From Symbiodinium natans (taxonomy: Eukaryota; Sar; Dinophyceae; Suessiales; Symbiodiniaceae): a DNA stretch of 64,000 nt. Shown here piece by piece: positions 1 through 10,408 of this stretch. A program made the position numbers and the translations under genes. Numbering within the stretch: position 1 is the stretch's first letter; each line of letters starts with the position of its first letter. The stretch is from the NCBI GenBank assembly GCA_905221605.1, contig CAJNDS010002476.1, positions 210,037 through 274,036 of the forward strand, written 5' to 3'. The notes under the pieces are model-generated. The model saw nothing but the letters and a program-made list of their open reading frames with translations. It was not told the DNA's origin and did no database searches.

Positions 1-244
1 TGGTGCTGAAAGCGCCCAGGCACGCGCCCCGACTTGCATAAGCCCACCCCCGCTGGCGCTCCACCCTCGCCTTAACCTTTACGGGTTTAGGGTTCTTTTG
101 AACTCTGATCGTGCTATTGTTATTTTTCTCTTGTCTATTGGTTGGGTTTAGAAGCTCGGCATCGATGCAGATCAACTACCCTGAAGGTCGCAGCCCTTAG
201 GCATTGCAAGGGAGATGTCTATCAGTCGAGGGCTGCTGGGGGAG

Positions 245-930
245 CCAAAAGTCAGAGGTTTGGGCTTGGGGCTGGCTGCCGCCTTCGCCCTCGGCGATGC
301 TGCGTGCTGGGCGGGGATTTGACAAACTTGCTTGGAAGGGCGTGAAATCAGAGGTTTGGGCTTTCGCCATGCTGATGCCGCATCTTTTGCTATTTTCGTC
401 TTTTCTCATGTTGGGCTTAGATGTCCATCATTCGAGGGCTTCTGGGAGGGCCAAAAAGTCAGAGGCTTGGGATTGGGTTGGCTGCCGCCTTCGGTTGGGA
501 TGGGCGGTTGCTGCATGCTGCATCTGGAAGGCCTTGTTGGAGGCGTGGTGGTCTTGTGAGTCTTTCTAAAAGTGCCAAAAGCCCAAAGGTTTGGGCTTGG
601 GGCTGGCGTCCTGGTTGGGGATCTGGATCCCTTGCTTGAAACCAGGCAGGGGCCTCAACCCAAGGCCTGCTTTTCAGGCGGGTTCACGCAAGGCGGGGCC
701 TAGGCAGAAACTCACAGTTTTACAGCAATTCTTTCTGAAAGTGCAAAAGCCCGAAGGTTTGGGCTTGGGGCTGGCTGCCGCCTTCGCCCTTGGATGCTGC
801 GTCCTGGTTGGGGATCTGGATCCTTGCAAGAGGGCCTCAAGCCAAGGCTTGGTTTTACGGAGGGTCAGGACCTGGATCCTTGCAAAGGGGGGCCTCAAGC
901 CAAGGCTTGCTTTTCAGGACGAGAAGTTTC
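245..930. repeat. Degenerate tandem repeat cluster
   Basis: Five diverged copies of a block reading roughly AGGTTTGGGCTTGGGGCTGG lie near 251, 347, 455, 577 and 746. Several are followed by a GCTGCCGCCTTCGCCCT-type segment and then by a 'gatgctgcgt' or 'ctggttggggatctgg' segment. A second short unit (CTCAAGCCAAGGCTTG) recurs near 653, 836 and 893. Spacing is irregular, about 100-170 bp. Open frames here simply follow the repeats and no gene is called in 1-1,300. Confidence 0.7.
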
Positions 931-1303
931 AAGGCAGGCCGGCGTGGGCCAGGCACGGGTCAGGGAGGGCAGGGCCAGCGCCCTGACCTCCCATTGCGGG
1001 GCAGGCGGGCCTGGGCCCATGCAGGGGCCGTAAAATTATTGGGCCGCCTGCCTGAACCGGGTCTGGGAGCCTCTGGTCCAGGAAACGCGACGACGGTCGG
1101 AGGCGAGGCTCTTCTGGGAAAAACTTGGGAGACCTCCCAAAAGGAGGAAGAAGGTTTGGGGTATCTCATTCTAGGGGACCTGACGGGTTTCTCGCCAGCG
1201 ACCTGCCGGGTCCACCGCGCAGCCCGCAGCTGCCTGCGGGACTGGAGCTCCGTCGCCCGCCGGAGGGCTTCTGGCTCCGGAGCTACCTCGCCTGCCGGCT
1301 TCG

Positions 1304-1400
1304 GGGGTTTAGGGTTTAGGGTTTAGGGTTTAGGGTTTAGGGTTTAGGGTTTAGGGTTTAGGGTTTAGGGTTTAGGGTTTAGGGTTTAGGGTTTAGGGTT
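1304..1400 (+). repeat. Telomere-like TTTAGGG array
   Basis: About 13 near-perfect TTTAGGG heptamers. A second short array lies at 1,541-1,591. Both are interstitial, with ordinary sequence on both sides, so this is not a chromosome end. Confidence 0.95.
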
Positions 1401-3239
1401 CGGGTTTACCCAAAAGTCGGAGTTTAGAACACACTGCCCACATGGGTCAAGGTTGTGTGAAGGTCTGTGAAGGCCGCTACTTCTGCGACGGGGAAGATGC
1501 TCCTACGGCATGGCAACTCCTCCTTCCTCTTTAAGGCTTTGGGGTTTAGGGTTTAGGGTTTAGGATTTAGGGTTTAGGGTTTAGGGTTTAGAGTCTGCCG
1601 ACCCTGGCGGCGTGTTGGATGGGAAAAGGAGGTGAAAACCTCCCTCTTTCCCCAAGCCAACTCGAAACGCCCTGCCACCAGATCGCCTGGATGTACAAGC
1701 AGTAGGCCGCGCAAGGACACGCACTTCTTGCTGTTGTTTTGGGCCACGACGGTTCACTCAAGCATTGGCTACACCCAAAATTGTTGCCCACCGAGGAAGT
1801 TGATCACCAGCGAAGTCACGGCGTTCGGCAAGTTCTGCATCTTTTGGAAGTATAACCAAACGCTGTCCTTGCCAAGCAACCAGCAAATTAGTAAAAAGGT
1901 CATGCTTTTCCGCGAACTATGAGTTGTTCATGACAGCAACACCCTGCCTCCAAACTCTGCCTTGTCAGGCCAGCTGAAAGCCCAGATGGCAGCGCGAGAG
2001 CACAACAAGCGAACACTGGACCGGCCGTCCCTGCGAGTTGCCTTGCGCGTGAGCACTTTGATGGCTGGAGTGCTGCTAGAAAAAATCATCTGGGGCCTCA
2101 ACGACTGCGCCCTCAAATGGCTTCAGCACTGCTTAAGTGATCTTCCCCCCACTTCAGGGGCATGGATTCAAGTTGCATATCAAAAGGGGTTTAGGGTGCC
2201 CTACCAGTCTAAGGTTCAGGGAGGGGATCTCTGGATGGTGAGTGCAGATACTCAAGAAAATGTCGACAGGCAGACTTCGCACCAACAGAGTCAGCGATCC
2301 ATTTCTGTTTCGAAGCCCCACGCCCTAAACTGAGACTCAAACCGGCTGCAAGCATGATGGTCGCAGGTTCCAGTCTCCACGATGCTGTAGCCAGGCGGCG
2401 GTGCAGGAGTCCCGTGAGCACAGACTGGAGGACACGCAGTGGTCTTCCTCCTCTCCTTCCCTTCCTTCTATCCTCGAGCCCTCAGGCAGACACGGCTTCA
2501 GTTCTACAACTGCAACAACACCGGTGGGCTTCCCTCGCAACTCATGCATGCGCGCAGCAAAGTGGGGCTTCAGCAAGGCTTGCAAGTTCAGGCTTCGGAT
2601 TGAAGGATGTTTCGAGGAAGGTCCGCAATCGAACCCCATCCTGAGCCATCATACTGGAAGCCCTCCCACTTTTACTGGGATCTGAGACTGCCCCGGAGCA
2701 TGAGCTGGCGGTGTTGGAGCGCTGTCTGCTCAGGTCACTTAAGAACAAAGCGGCTTTTCGAGCTCGCCTCATCGCAAAGCGGAACAAGTCACAAAGTCAC
2801 GACCTGAACCTCCGAGAAACCTTCTGATCCCCAGGTGCCTGTACCACAGACACTCCCGCACCTCGGTGCGAGCCGGTGTGATGCAATTGGGCTGTGCAGA
2901 GCGCCGGCTGTTTTAGGATCTGCCGATCTGCCCCAAACGGGTTCTACCAGCTGCTGCGAATATACAAGCGAAACACTTGGCTGCCTCAGCTGCGCACTCC
3001 GCCCCCGGATCCCATTGGCAATTAGAAAGTGGTATGCAGCCTATAGACGATACAGTACAAGCAACAAATGCAATGAAAACGATGACACTGCAGCAAAGCA
3101 TGGGCCTGGAGCGGATGACCCGACTCGAAGTTGAGCCAGCGCAACCCCGCGCTGCCCTCGAGCCAGACGTGCGCGCAGTCAAGTTCGTGCGGTGCAACTT
3201 TACAGTTTCCTTTCGCCAAGAATCAAATCATCTTGCTTC

Positions 3240-4180
3240 ATGAGGCATTGCGTTGAACCATCTTGTCTTCTTGGTGCTCTCTTACGTTTTGTCTACGATG
3301 GGTGTCTTTTTGGTGCTCCCCCATCTTGTTTGCGGCGTGTCTGCCTGGTTGGCTTTACGCATCTCCGGTTTGCGGCGTATCGGTTTTTTGCTTTTTTGGC
3401 GCAGTGTACCCCTTCTGGTCTCCCTTGTCCACAGCATATTCGCAACGCGTTTCCTTGGTGCTCCATAACTCTATCTGGTGTGTAGCGTGCCGTCTTGGTG
3501 TTGTCAGCACTTCCGTACTTGGCGACATTCCCAAGAAGACTATACATCGGGCATCAGACACACATAACATCACGTAGCACATCAATGCTGCAATGCATGC
3601 CTGCATTCGCTGGGCAAAAACTGCAGCACCAGGGCAACAGCAAAGGAGGGCAAGGCGTGTCTTCTTGGTGCTCGTTCCCAGCCCTGTCATGTACTTCCCG
3701 CTACTTCGTTTACAGCGTGTCTTCATGGGACTCTTCATCCGTATCTTGCTTGCGCCGTGTCTTTGGTACTCTATACCACTCTTGTCTTGTCTGAAGCATT
3801 TGCTCTTGGGGCTGTTTCCCCCCCGTAATGTCAGTGCAGCGTGTCCTTTTGCGCTGCCTACCCGGCTTACCCTTTTCCTGTTCGCAGCATGCCCTCTTGG
3901 ACTATCTTGTGTGCAGCGTCTTCCGCCTCTGCTTGGCTCGAAGCATGTCTTCTTGATGCTAGTTGCCCAGTTGCCCCAATGCCCTTTCTTGTTTGCAGCG
4001 TGTCTCTTTGGCGCCCCTCATTGTTCGCCGCGTGTGCAATTGGCGCTCGTTACCAATCTTGTTTGCAGTGTGTCTTGTCGGTCCGCTTTACAACCCCCAC
4101 TTGTTTGCAGCGTGTCTTGGCGCTGTTTACCCTCGTCGCGTTTGCACTGTCTCTTGTGTGAAGATGCCTTTAGCTAGGCC
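3240..4180 (+). repeat. Degenerate minisatellite, TTTGCAGCGTGTCTT core
   Basis: At least a dozen diverged copies of a core resembling TTTGCAGCGTGTCTT, usually followed by CTTGG(T/C)GCTC, recur at roughly 35-60 bp spacing. Examples are near 3,329, 3,708, 3,996 and 4,106. Overlapping open frames of up to 194 codons exist in all plus frames. They are Cys/Leu/Phe-rich by-products of the repeat with no recognisable domain, so no CDS is called. Confidence 0.65.
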
Positions 4181-5276
4181 CAAGTTCAAGATTCCTGATG
4201 CTTTTGCCCCCATGTTGCCAGTGCGAAGTCGGTGTGTTCTATATAGCTTCCCGGATTCCCGGATACTTTAAGCGGACAGCGCGTTAAGCAAACAAAGAAC
4301 ACATGAGCGAAATACCGAGCGAACCGGGGTGGAGCACGAACAACCAACCCTGATTCCCTAGCTCCGAAGTCCGAAGCCCGGCAGGCTTGCCTCTTCAGCG
4401 CGACTTTGACTGAATCGGCCGGAAGCGCAAGTGTTGCTGATACGACAGTTCCAAACATGCCTGAGCCGTAAAGGGAGTTCATGTTGACATTGAGCTCGCT
4501 TTCGTCGTAAAGGACCAGCCGCTCATCTTGCAGTTGGGCCTGCGGCTAAACACCCGGGCAGTGGAGATAAAGGAAGTTATAGAAGTTTAGAGCTTCAGAT
4601 GCTTCAGGCTCAGGTTCAGAGGTTTAGGGTCTAGGATTTGGGTGGAGTTGAGGGTTTCGAGGGCGTACGCAGATGAATTCGGGTCATGCGTAAGGTTCAG
4701 GGTTTCAGGACTTAGGAGTGTGGCTTATATGGCCTGCAACATGGGGTTTCAGGTTTAAATGGTTTCAGGGTTACAGGCTGAGGACCTGCTGCAAGGCGAC
4801 GTGCGGTCTAGATGTTGGAGCACGGCAACCCGGACAAGCAAATCCAAGCACGCCTCCAGGTCGTCTCGTTCTGCTTCAAATTCGTCACGCTCAGCCTAAT
4901 TGGCCGGAAAAACTGCCAGCGCGACATGTGCACAAGCCACGTGCGGCATGGCCTGTAAAGCAGCAAAGCGGGACGCCATGATGCGAATAGTCTGGCGAGC
5001 TTCCGCCTGGACATGCTACGCGCGGCTTGCTCAAACAACATGTCGTGGACTGGCACTTTGCACCTTGACGGCTTCGATCTGGGCGTATGCTGCTCGCATC
5101 TCTTCACGCAATGAGCGCAAACAGCTCAGCACCTCAACAGGCCCCATGCAGTTGCCAACTTGCAACTCAGTGTGCTAATGCCCAGCAATCTCATCCGACA
5201 GGTGCTGCGAAAACATAGCCGCAAGAGCAATGGCCAGCACAACCACCAGCATCACCAGCACTTACCCCCCCAAAAC

Positions 5277-5520
5277 GCGGCAGGAGGGGGGGGGGGGGTA
5301 GGGGGGTACCCGGGCCAGGCCACCCACACCGGGTTTCGCACAGGACATAGAAATCCTTTGTAAAAACCCAGCCCCCCCCACCCCTCCCCCCCGCCCCACC
5401 TACCCCCCCTACCCCCCCCTACCCCCCCCTACCCCCCCCTACCCCCCCACCCCCCCTCCTTCAAGCTGGCTTCAGCTCCTGTTTGGGTCCTGGTGCTACC
5501 CCCTCCCCCCCCCCCCCCAA
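5277..5520. repeat. Poly-G and poly-C tract
   Basis: A run of G near 5,283 is followed by C tracts interrupted by TA or A (CCCCCCTA repeated) from 5,365 to 5,460 and again near 5,505-5,519. Assembly is likely to be unreliable here. Confidence 0.85.
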
Positions 5521-6445
5521 CGTTTCACAGAGGCTCAAGCAAATCAACTTTTGGCATCCTTTGAGCTGACGAGCGCGTATAAACCTTGCAACTATGCTCC
5601 AGCGGGGTCGGCGGCTTGAGCCGGAGGCTCTTAAATTTAGGGTTTAGGGATCCTTCCAGGCCACCCTCCTAAACCCCCGGATGCTCATTGCCCAGACACC
5701 GCCCCGGTCAGAATCACGAGGAGGTAGGAGAAGAAGACGAAGAGGAAGTGCATCAAGTGCCGTGGCGGCATCTCTGTATAAATCCTCGGCCACAGGATTG
5801 CCGGCTAAAACCCACAGAAGTATCCCTAAACCCGAAACCCTAAACCCTAAAAGTAACCCTAAACCCTAAACCCTAAACCCGAAACCCTGAACCCTGAACC
5901 CTGAACCCTAAAACCTAAACCCCCAAACCCTAAACCGTTGGGGTTTGGTGCCGGATTGCTAGGGCTTGAAGGGTATGGGGGTTTGCGTACTGCCTGTACA
6001 CTCTGTGGTTTGGGATTTTGGGGGTTGGAGGTTACAGGTTCTCAAGATGTGAAAAGTTCGACTTAAAACTCTAACGGTGTGAGATGCCACAGAATTCTAC
6101 TATCTAACTTACGCAGAACATCCATCCTGTTCAATGAGATCAGTTTAGGGCTCAAAGGCATTGGGGACAGCCCTCAGCTTGAAATTCCCCAAACCTCAAA
6201 ACTCCAAAACGCTGGGCGTAATCCTGTAGGAGCCTTAATAATTCGAACAGGATTTTGGGGGTTACTATAGTATGATTCCAAAGGGACCATCACGGAATAT
6301 TACTAGAATTTATTCCGACCCTATATTACAGTCATTATTGGGTTATACGTACCATGAACCTCCAACCCTAAACCCTAAACCCTAAACCCTAACCCCTAAA
6401 CCCTAAACCCTAAACCCTAAACCCTAAACCCTCTCCTTTTTGCAG

Positions 6446-6540
6446 GGGCGCGAAGCCACAATTCCCAGGCCCGTGAAAGACTCCTGGCTCTCAGTGGCTG
6501 CTTGTCAGGCTCGGGCCTTTCCCTACTTGACCCTGAACCC
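6446..6540 (+). CDS. Candidate exon, unknown gene
   Basis: A strong plus-strand acceptor (CTCTCCTTTTTGCAG, ending at 6,445) follows a CCCTAAA array. The next ~95 nt are open in the frame beginning GGG CGC GAA and end near a CCCTGAACCC boundary. The peptide contains PRPVKDSWLSVAACQARAF. Third codon positions are mostly G or C. The donor is not settled: a GC donor at CAG|GCTCGG is one option. The protein is not recognised. Confidence 0.4.
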
Positions 6541-7525
6541 TAAACTCGACAAACCTCATAAACGCAATAAATCCTACTAACCCTCTAGGCCTTTAAACCC
6601 TAAATCCAAAAACCCTGAACCCTAAGCCCTATAAGTCTATTGGGCCCCCAAAGCAACACATGCCAACCAACAAAACTCTGAATCCGAAAGACCATGGCAT
6701 CCTTTTCGAGCACTCCACAGAAAGTAGAGTTCAGGGTTTAGGGTTTAGGGTTTATTGAAATTATTAAGGGTTCAGGTCCGGGGAAAGTTTCGAGGAGTTT
6801 CGAGGAGTTTTGCTTTTCTTAATAATTTCAAGTTACAGGGGGGTTGAGGGTTTAGGGTTTAGGGTTTAGGGTCTTGGATTTTGGGTTTGGGGTTTTGGGT
6901 CAGGGTTTATCTAGGTTTAGGGTAACATCGCGGAGATCATGGTGTAAGTGGCGCTTGATGTGGGGCCGTTCTAGTCTAGGCCTAGAGCACAAGGCATGTT
7001 CTACATGTAGATGCAATTGGGACCCAGAAGCCCTCAACCCTCAACTCTTTCCTGGAACCCCCCCTAAACCCTAAACCTTAAACCTTAAACCCTAAACCCT
7101 AAACCCTAAACCCTAAACCCTACACCCCATACTAGGGACCCAACGGAAAGACCCCCCGCCCTCCCGCCACTCAGCCCAAAGTCCTGAGATTTCTTGGGGT
7201 TTGAAGGGCTGAGGATTGAGGGGTTTAGGGTTTAGGGTTTAGGGGTTTGGGGTTTAGGGGTTTGGGGTTTAGGGTTTAGGGTTTAGGGGTTTGGGGTTTA
7301 GGGGTTTGGGGTTTAGTTTGGGGCTTGGGATTTGGGGCTTGGGGCTTGGGGCTTGGGGCTTGGTGTTCAAAGCTCCGGCCTTCAGAGAATTTCCACAAGT
7401 GGGGCAGAGCTCTGCTGCCTGAGCCATGGGAAGGTTCAGGGATTAGAGTTGGGGGTTTAGGGTTTAAGGTTTAGGGTTTAGGGTTTAGGGTTTAGGGTTT
7501 AGGGTTCATATAGGTTTCCCCTCAG

Positions 7526-7646
7526 GTGCCATGATCTTGAACCCCGACACTCGGTGAGCAACCTGCTGTGGCACACGTGGAAGGCATGTGCAACGGCAGC
7601 TACCGACCGCTTCTCGCAACTGCAGGCTACGTCAACCATGGGTTCG
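7526..7646 (+). CDS. Candidate exon, unknown gene
   Basis: Acceptor GTTTCCCCTCAG ends at 7,525 right after a TTTAGGG array. The following ~120 nt are open in the frame starting at TGC and encode a segment containing NLLWHTWKACATAATD. Tryptophan- and alanine-rich NxLW segments occur in several alveolate repeat proteins, but one exon is too little to assign a family. A GC donor (TCG|GCATGA) would end the exon at 7,646, just before the next TTTAGGG array at 7,653. Confidence 0.4.
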
Positions 7647-7990
7647 GCATGAAGGTTTAGGGTTTAGGGTTTAGGGTTTAGGGTTTAGGGTTTAGGGTTT
7701 AGGGTTTAGGGTTTTGGGTTAAGGGCTAAGGGTTTAAATTTTAGGGTTTAAGGTTCAGGGTTTTGGGCTTAGGATTTTGGGTTTTGGGTTTAGCGTTTTG
7801 GGTTTAGGGTTTCGGGTTTAGGATTTAGGGTTTAGGGTTCAGGGCTTAGGGCTTAGGGCTCAGGGCTTAGGACTTAGGGTTTATACGGGTTCATATAAGG
7901 CTTTGGGTTTATACATTTGGTTTGGGGTGTAGGGTTGAGGGTCGCATGCCGAAAGCCCCCCAAGTTTGGGCCCCGGGCCTGCGTTACCAG

Positions 7991-8044
7991 CTCGGACCGG
8001 ACAAAGTGGTCGTCACTTGTGACGAGCATCTTCCTGAACTTATT
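7991..8044 (+). CDS. Candidate 54-nt exon, unknown gene
   Basis: The exon lies between acceptor ...GTTACCAG (ending 7,990) and donor ATT|GTTTAG (8,045). It has 18 open codons containing DKVVVTCDEHLPELI. The right edge runs directly into a CCCTAAA array. It could belong to the same plus-strand gene as the exon at 7,526, but linkage is not shown. Confidence 0.4.
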
Positions 8045-8989
8045 GTTTAGCCCTAAACCGTAAACCCTAAGCCCTAAGCCCTAAACCCTAAACCCTAAAC
8101 CCTAAACCCTAAACCCTAAACCCTAAACTCCCCCCCTAATCATCCTAAAGCCCTAGAAGCCTGAAACCTAAACTCCAAGACCATACAACCCCAAAACCCT
8201 ACAGCCAAAAAACTTGTAAAACCTTTCCCAAGTCTGACCCCAGGCAACCCGAGTGCCCCAACTGCTCCAAGCAACCCATGTGACACAACTCATAGGTGGT
8301 TTAGGGTTTAGGGTTTAGGGTTTAGGGTTTAAGGTTTAGGGTTTAGGGTTTAGGGTTTAGGGCCTAGGGTTTAGGGTCTAGGGTGGTTTCAGTGCGGACA
8401 TCAAGACTACATGTTGATTTGCAAAAAAGAAGAAAGAAGGCCTTAGCTCCGTGAGAGCGGTATTGGGGTGGGTAGGTCTGCAGACCAATGCGCGCTCACA
8501 AGGCGCGCTTCTCCTGGGCACGCCCTAAACCCTAAACCCTAAACCCTAAACCCTAAACCCTAAACCCTAGACCCCTAAACCCTAAACCCTTAAACCCTGA
8601 ACACCAAACCCCTCAACTGGCTGAGGCTCGGAAGGCCCCCTGTGACAGGGCCCGAAGACCCTGAGACCCAAGGTGAGGACCAGATTGAACCGGAAAGCGG
8701 AAACTCCCCAAGGTTTGGGGGGGCGTTTCAGGGTTTTAGAGGTTTTTTTTTGTTTTTTTTGGTTTTTTTTTTTGGGGGGGGGGGGGGAGGAGGAGTTTTG
8801 GGGCGCGAGGATTTACGGAGGCTACAAGCTCTGGGGGGTGTTTTCGCTCAGGGTTCGGGCTCTGGAGGTTGTTGTTGGGGACGTTTGAGGATGTACTGCT
8901 GTAAGGCTAACCCTAAACCCTAAGCCCCAAGGCCTAAGCCCTAAACCCCTAAAGCGCTTCAACGCCTCAAAACCCCAACGTTTTTGGAT

Positions 8990-9135
8990 CTAGGGGCCTT
9001 GGACCCTTCAGGTTGTACCCTTGGGTTTTGGGTCCCTTTTAACGATCCCTAAGGGAAGATCAGGGCCATATTAGGAGTATATTAAGGGGAACGTAGAGGT
9101 ACAACCTTAGGGTACAACCTTAGGGGTACGAGTCT
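8990..9135. mobile_element. Dispersed short element, also at 24.8 kb
   Basis: GGTTGTACCCTTGGGTTTTG with flanking 'ggaccctt(c/a)agg' and 'agggccatatt(a/g)(g/c)gagta' occurs here and near 24,807-24,900, next to the BTB gene. The inner part contains short inverted motifs (GTTGTACC / GGTACAAC). It is probably a MITE-like non-autonomous element; no coding capacity. Confidence 0.55.
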
Positions 9136-9640
9136 GAATCCCTTGATTCGAACCTAACACCCTTGAAGCCCTGAAGCCCTTAAACCCCAACCCTAAACCT
9201 TAAACCGCTTTGAACCCTAACACCCTTAGCATCCGCAAACTCGAAGTCTGCCGGGACCCTAAACCCTAAACCCTAAACCCTAAACCCTAAACCCTAAACC
9301 CTAAACCCTAAACCCCGGGCCTGCGCTCCCGATTGGACCTCGCCGACTTTGCCGGCGACCGTGGCGGGCAGCGCTTCTGCGCGGCGGCGAGGGGATCCCA
9401 GAACTTTTGGGGTCGTTTAAGGTTTAGGGTTTAGGGTTTAGGGTTTAGGGTTTAGGGTTTAGGGTTTAGGGTTTAGGGTTTAGGGGGTTTAGGGTTTAGG
9501 GTTTAGAGGTTTAGGGGTTGAGGGGGTTGAGGGGTTGAGGGACCTGCTTGAGGCAGTTTAAGCTACCTTTTTGCAAAAAACTCATTGGGGGATTACATTT
9601 ATCGGCTCAGGGCCGCCTTAGGTTTGGGGCTCAGGGCTTT

Positions 9641-9975
9641 GGCTTTAGGGTTTAGGGTTTAGGGTTTATAGGGTTTATAGGGTTTATAGGGTTTATAGGG
9701 TTTATAGAGTTTATAGGGTTTATAGGGTTTATAGGGTTTATAGGGTGTATGGGGCTTATAGGGTTTATAGGGTTTATAGGGTTTTTAGGGTTTATAGGGT
9801 TTATAAGGTTTGTAGGGTTTATAGGGTTTAGAGGGTTTAGAGGGTTTAGGGTTTAGGGTTTTAGGGTTTTAGGGTTTTAGGGTTTAGGGTTTAGGGTTTA
9901 GGGTTTAGGGTTTAGGGTTTAGGGTTTAGGGTTTAGGGTTTAGGGTTTAGGGTTTAGGGTTTAGGGTTTAGGGTT
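9641..9975 (+). repeat. TTTAGGG array with a 9-bp TTTATAGGG sub-array
   Basis: Starts as TTTAGGG, then roughly twenty copies of the 9-mer TTTATAGGG (9,665-9,835), then TTTTAGGG and a long pure TTTAGGG run to 9,975. The clean block of a variant unit inside the canonical array points to local slippage or unequal exchange rather than addition by telomerase. Confidence 0.9.
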
Positions 9976-10015
9976 GGGGCGCCTGGAGGGCCTGACTTAT
10001 CGCCGGCTTGCTGCC

Positions 10016-10120
10016 AGCCAAGCGGCAATTCAAGTACGGCAAGGAGAAGACTGCGCAGACCGTGCACTGCACCGGTCGTCCCGCCACTTCTTGCCTACTG
10101 ACAACCATGGGCGGGCGATG
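10016..10120 (+). CDS. Candidate exon, unknown gene
   Basis: Plus-strand acceptor GCTTGCTGCCAG (ending 10,015) is followed by an open frame with strong G/C third-position bias. It encodes a basic segment KRQFKYGKEKTAQTVHCTG. A stop in this frame comes at 10,129-10,131 (ATGGGCGGGCGATGA), so either the exon is terminal or the donor lies before it. The gene is not recognised. Confidence 0.4.
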
Positions 10121-10137
10121 ATGCCCTACTAACCCTT

Positions 10138-10320
10138 GAAAAGGCCCTTTACTGTACCCTAGAACCCCTTAAAAAGGCCCTTTATTGTACCCTACAACCC
10201 CTTAAAAAGGCCCTTTAAAAGATTGACTATGGGGATTATAGGGGCTCATACCTATAATCCCCATAATCAATCTTATAAAGGGCCTTTTTAAGGGGGTTAT
10301 AAGGTACAATCCGTCTTGGA
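10138..10320. mobile_element. Hairpin MITE-like element
   Basis: Direct repeats of CCTTAAAAAGGCCCTTTA at the left are followed by an inverted repeat: an arm at 10,200-10,241 containing GATTGACTATGGGGATTATA and a complementary arm at 10,251-10,292, with about 9 nt between. It could fold into a ~42-bp hairpin. No coding capacity. Confidence 0.7.
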
Positions 10321-10408
10321 AGCTCCGAAGGCTTGCCCAGACGCGAGGCAGGCTGGTCGGCCATTGCCCTCTGGGCGCTGGTTCGCGGATGTGCTCCAGC
10401 ACATTGAC

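Larger units (their letters stand above)
1592..5640. repeat. Repeat-derived block whose ends recur at 33.2-33.7 kb
   Basis: The left end (near 1,592-1,621, containing CCGACCCTGGCGGCGTGTTG) recurs at 33,227-33,252. The right end (near 5,521-5,635, containing ACGTTTCACAG and later GGCGGCTTGAGCCGGAGGCT) recurs at 33,614-33,708. Both copies also carry AAAACGC(G/A)GCAGGA followed by long C tracts. Here the ends are about 4 kb apart and at 33 kb about 0.45 kb apart, so this may be a long and a short form of one dispersed element. No coding domain was recognised between the ends. Confidence 0.5.
5819..9640. repeat. Mosaic of telomere-like arrays, both orientations
   Basis: CCCTAAA-type arrays lie near 5,819-5,935, 6,363-6,432, 7,063-7,125, 8,049-8,128, 8,522-8,600 and 9,257-9,314. 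TTTAGGG-type arrays lie near 6,733-6,755, 6,846-6,872, 7,206-7,365, 7,456-7,508, 7,653-7,870, 8,297-8,382 and 9,416-9,541. Purity is high in the cores and decays at the edges to variants such as TTTGGGG, TTCAGGG and CCCTGAA. The islands between them are 50-400 bp long; those that look like exons are listed separately. Confidence 0.9.

Noticed and set aside
1304-1400. Chromosome end suggested by a TTTAGGG array
   Set aside because: Arrays occur dozens of times in both orientations with unique sequence on both sides.
3240-4200. Overlapping 99-194 codon frames as a membrane protein gene
   Set aside because: Leu/Phe/Cys composition follows the underlying minisatellite and all plus frames are open; no domain or start context.
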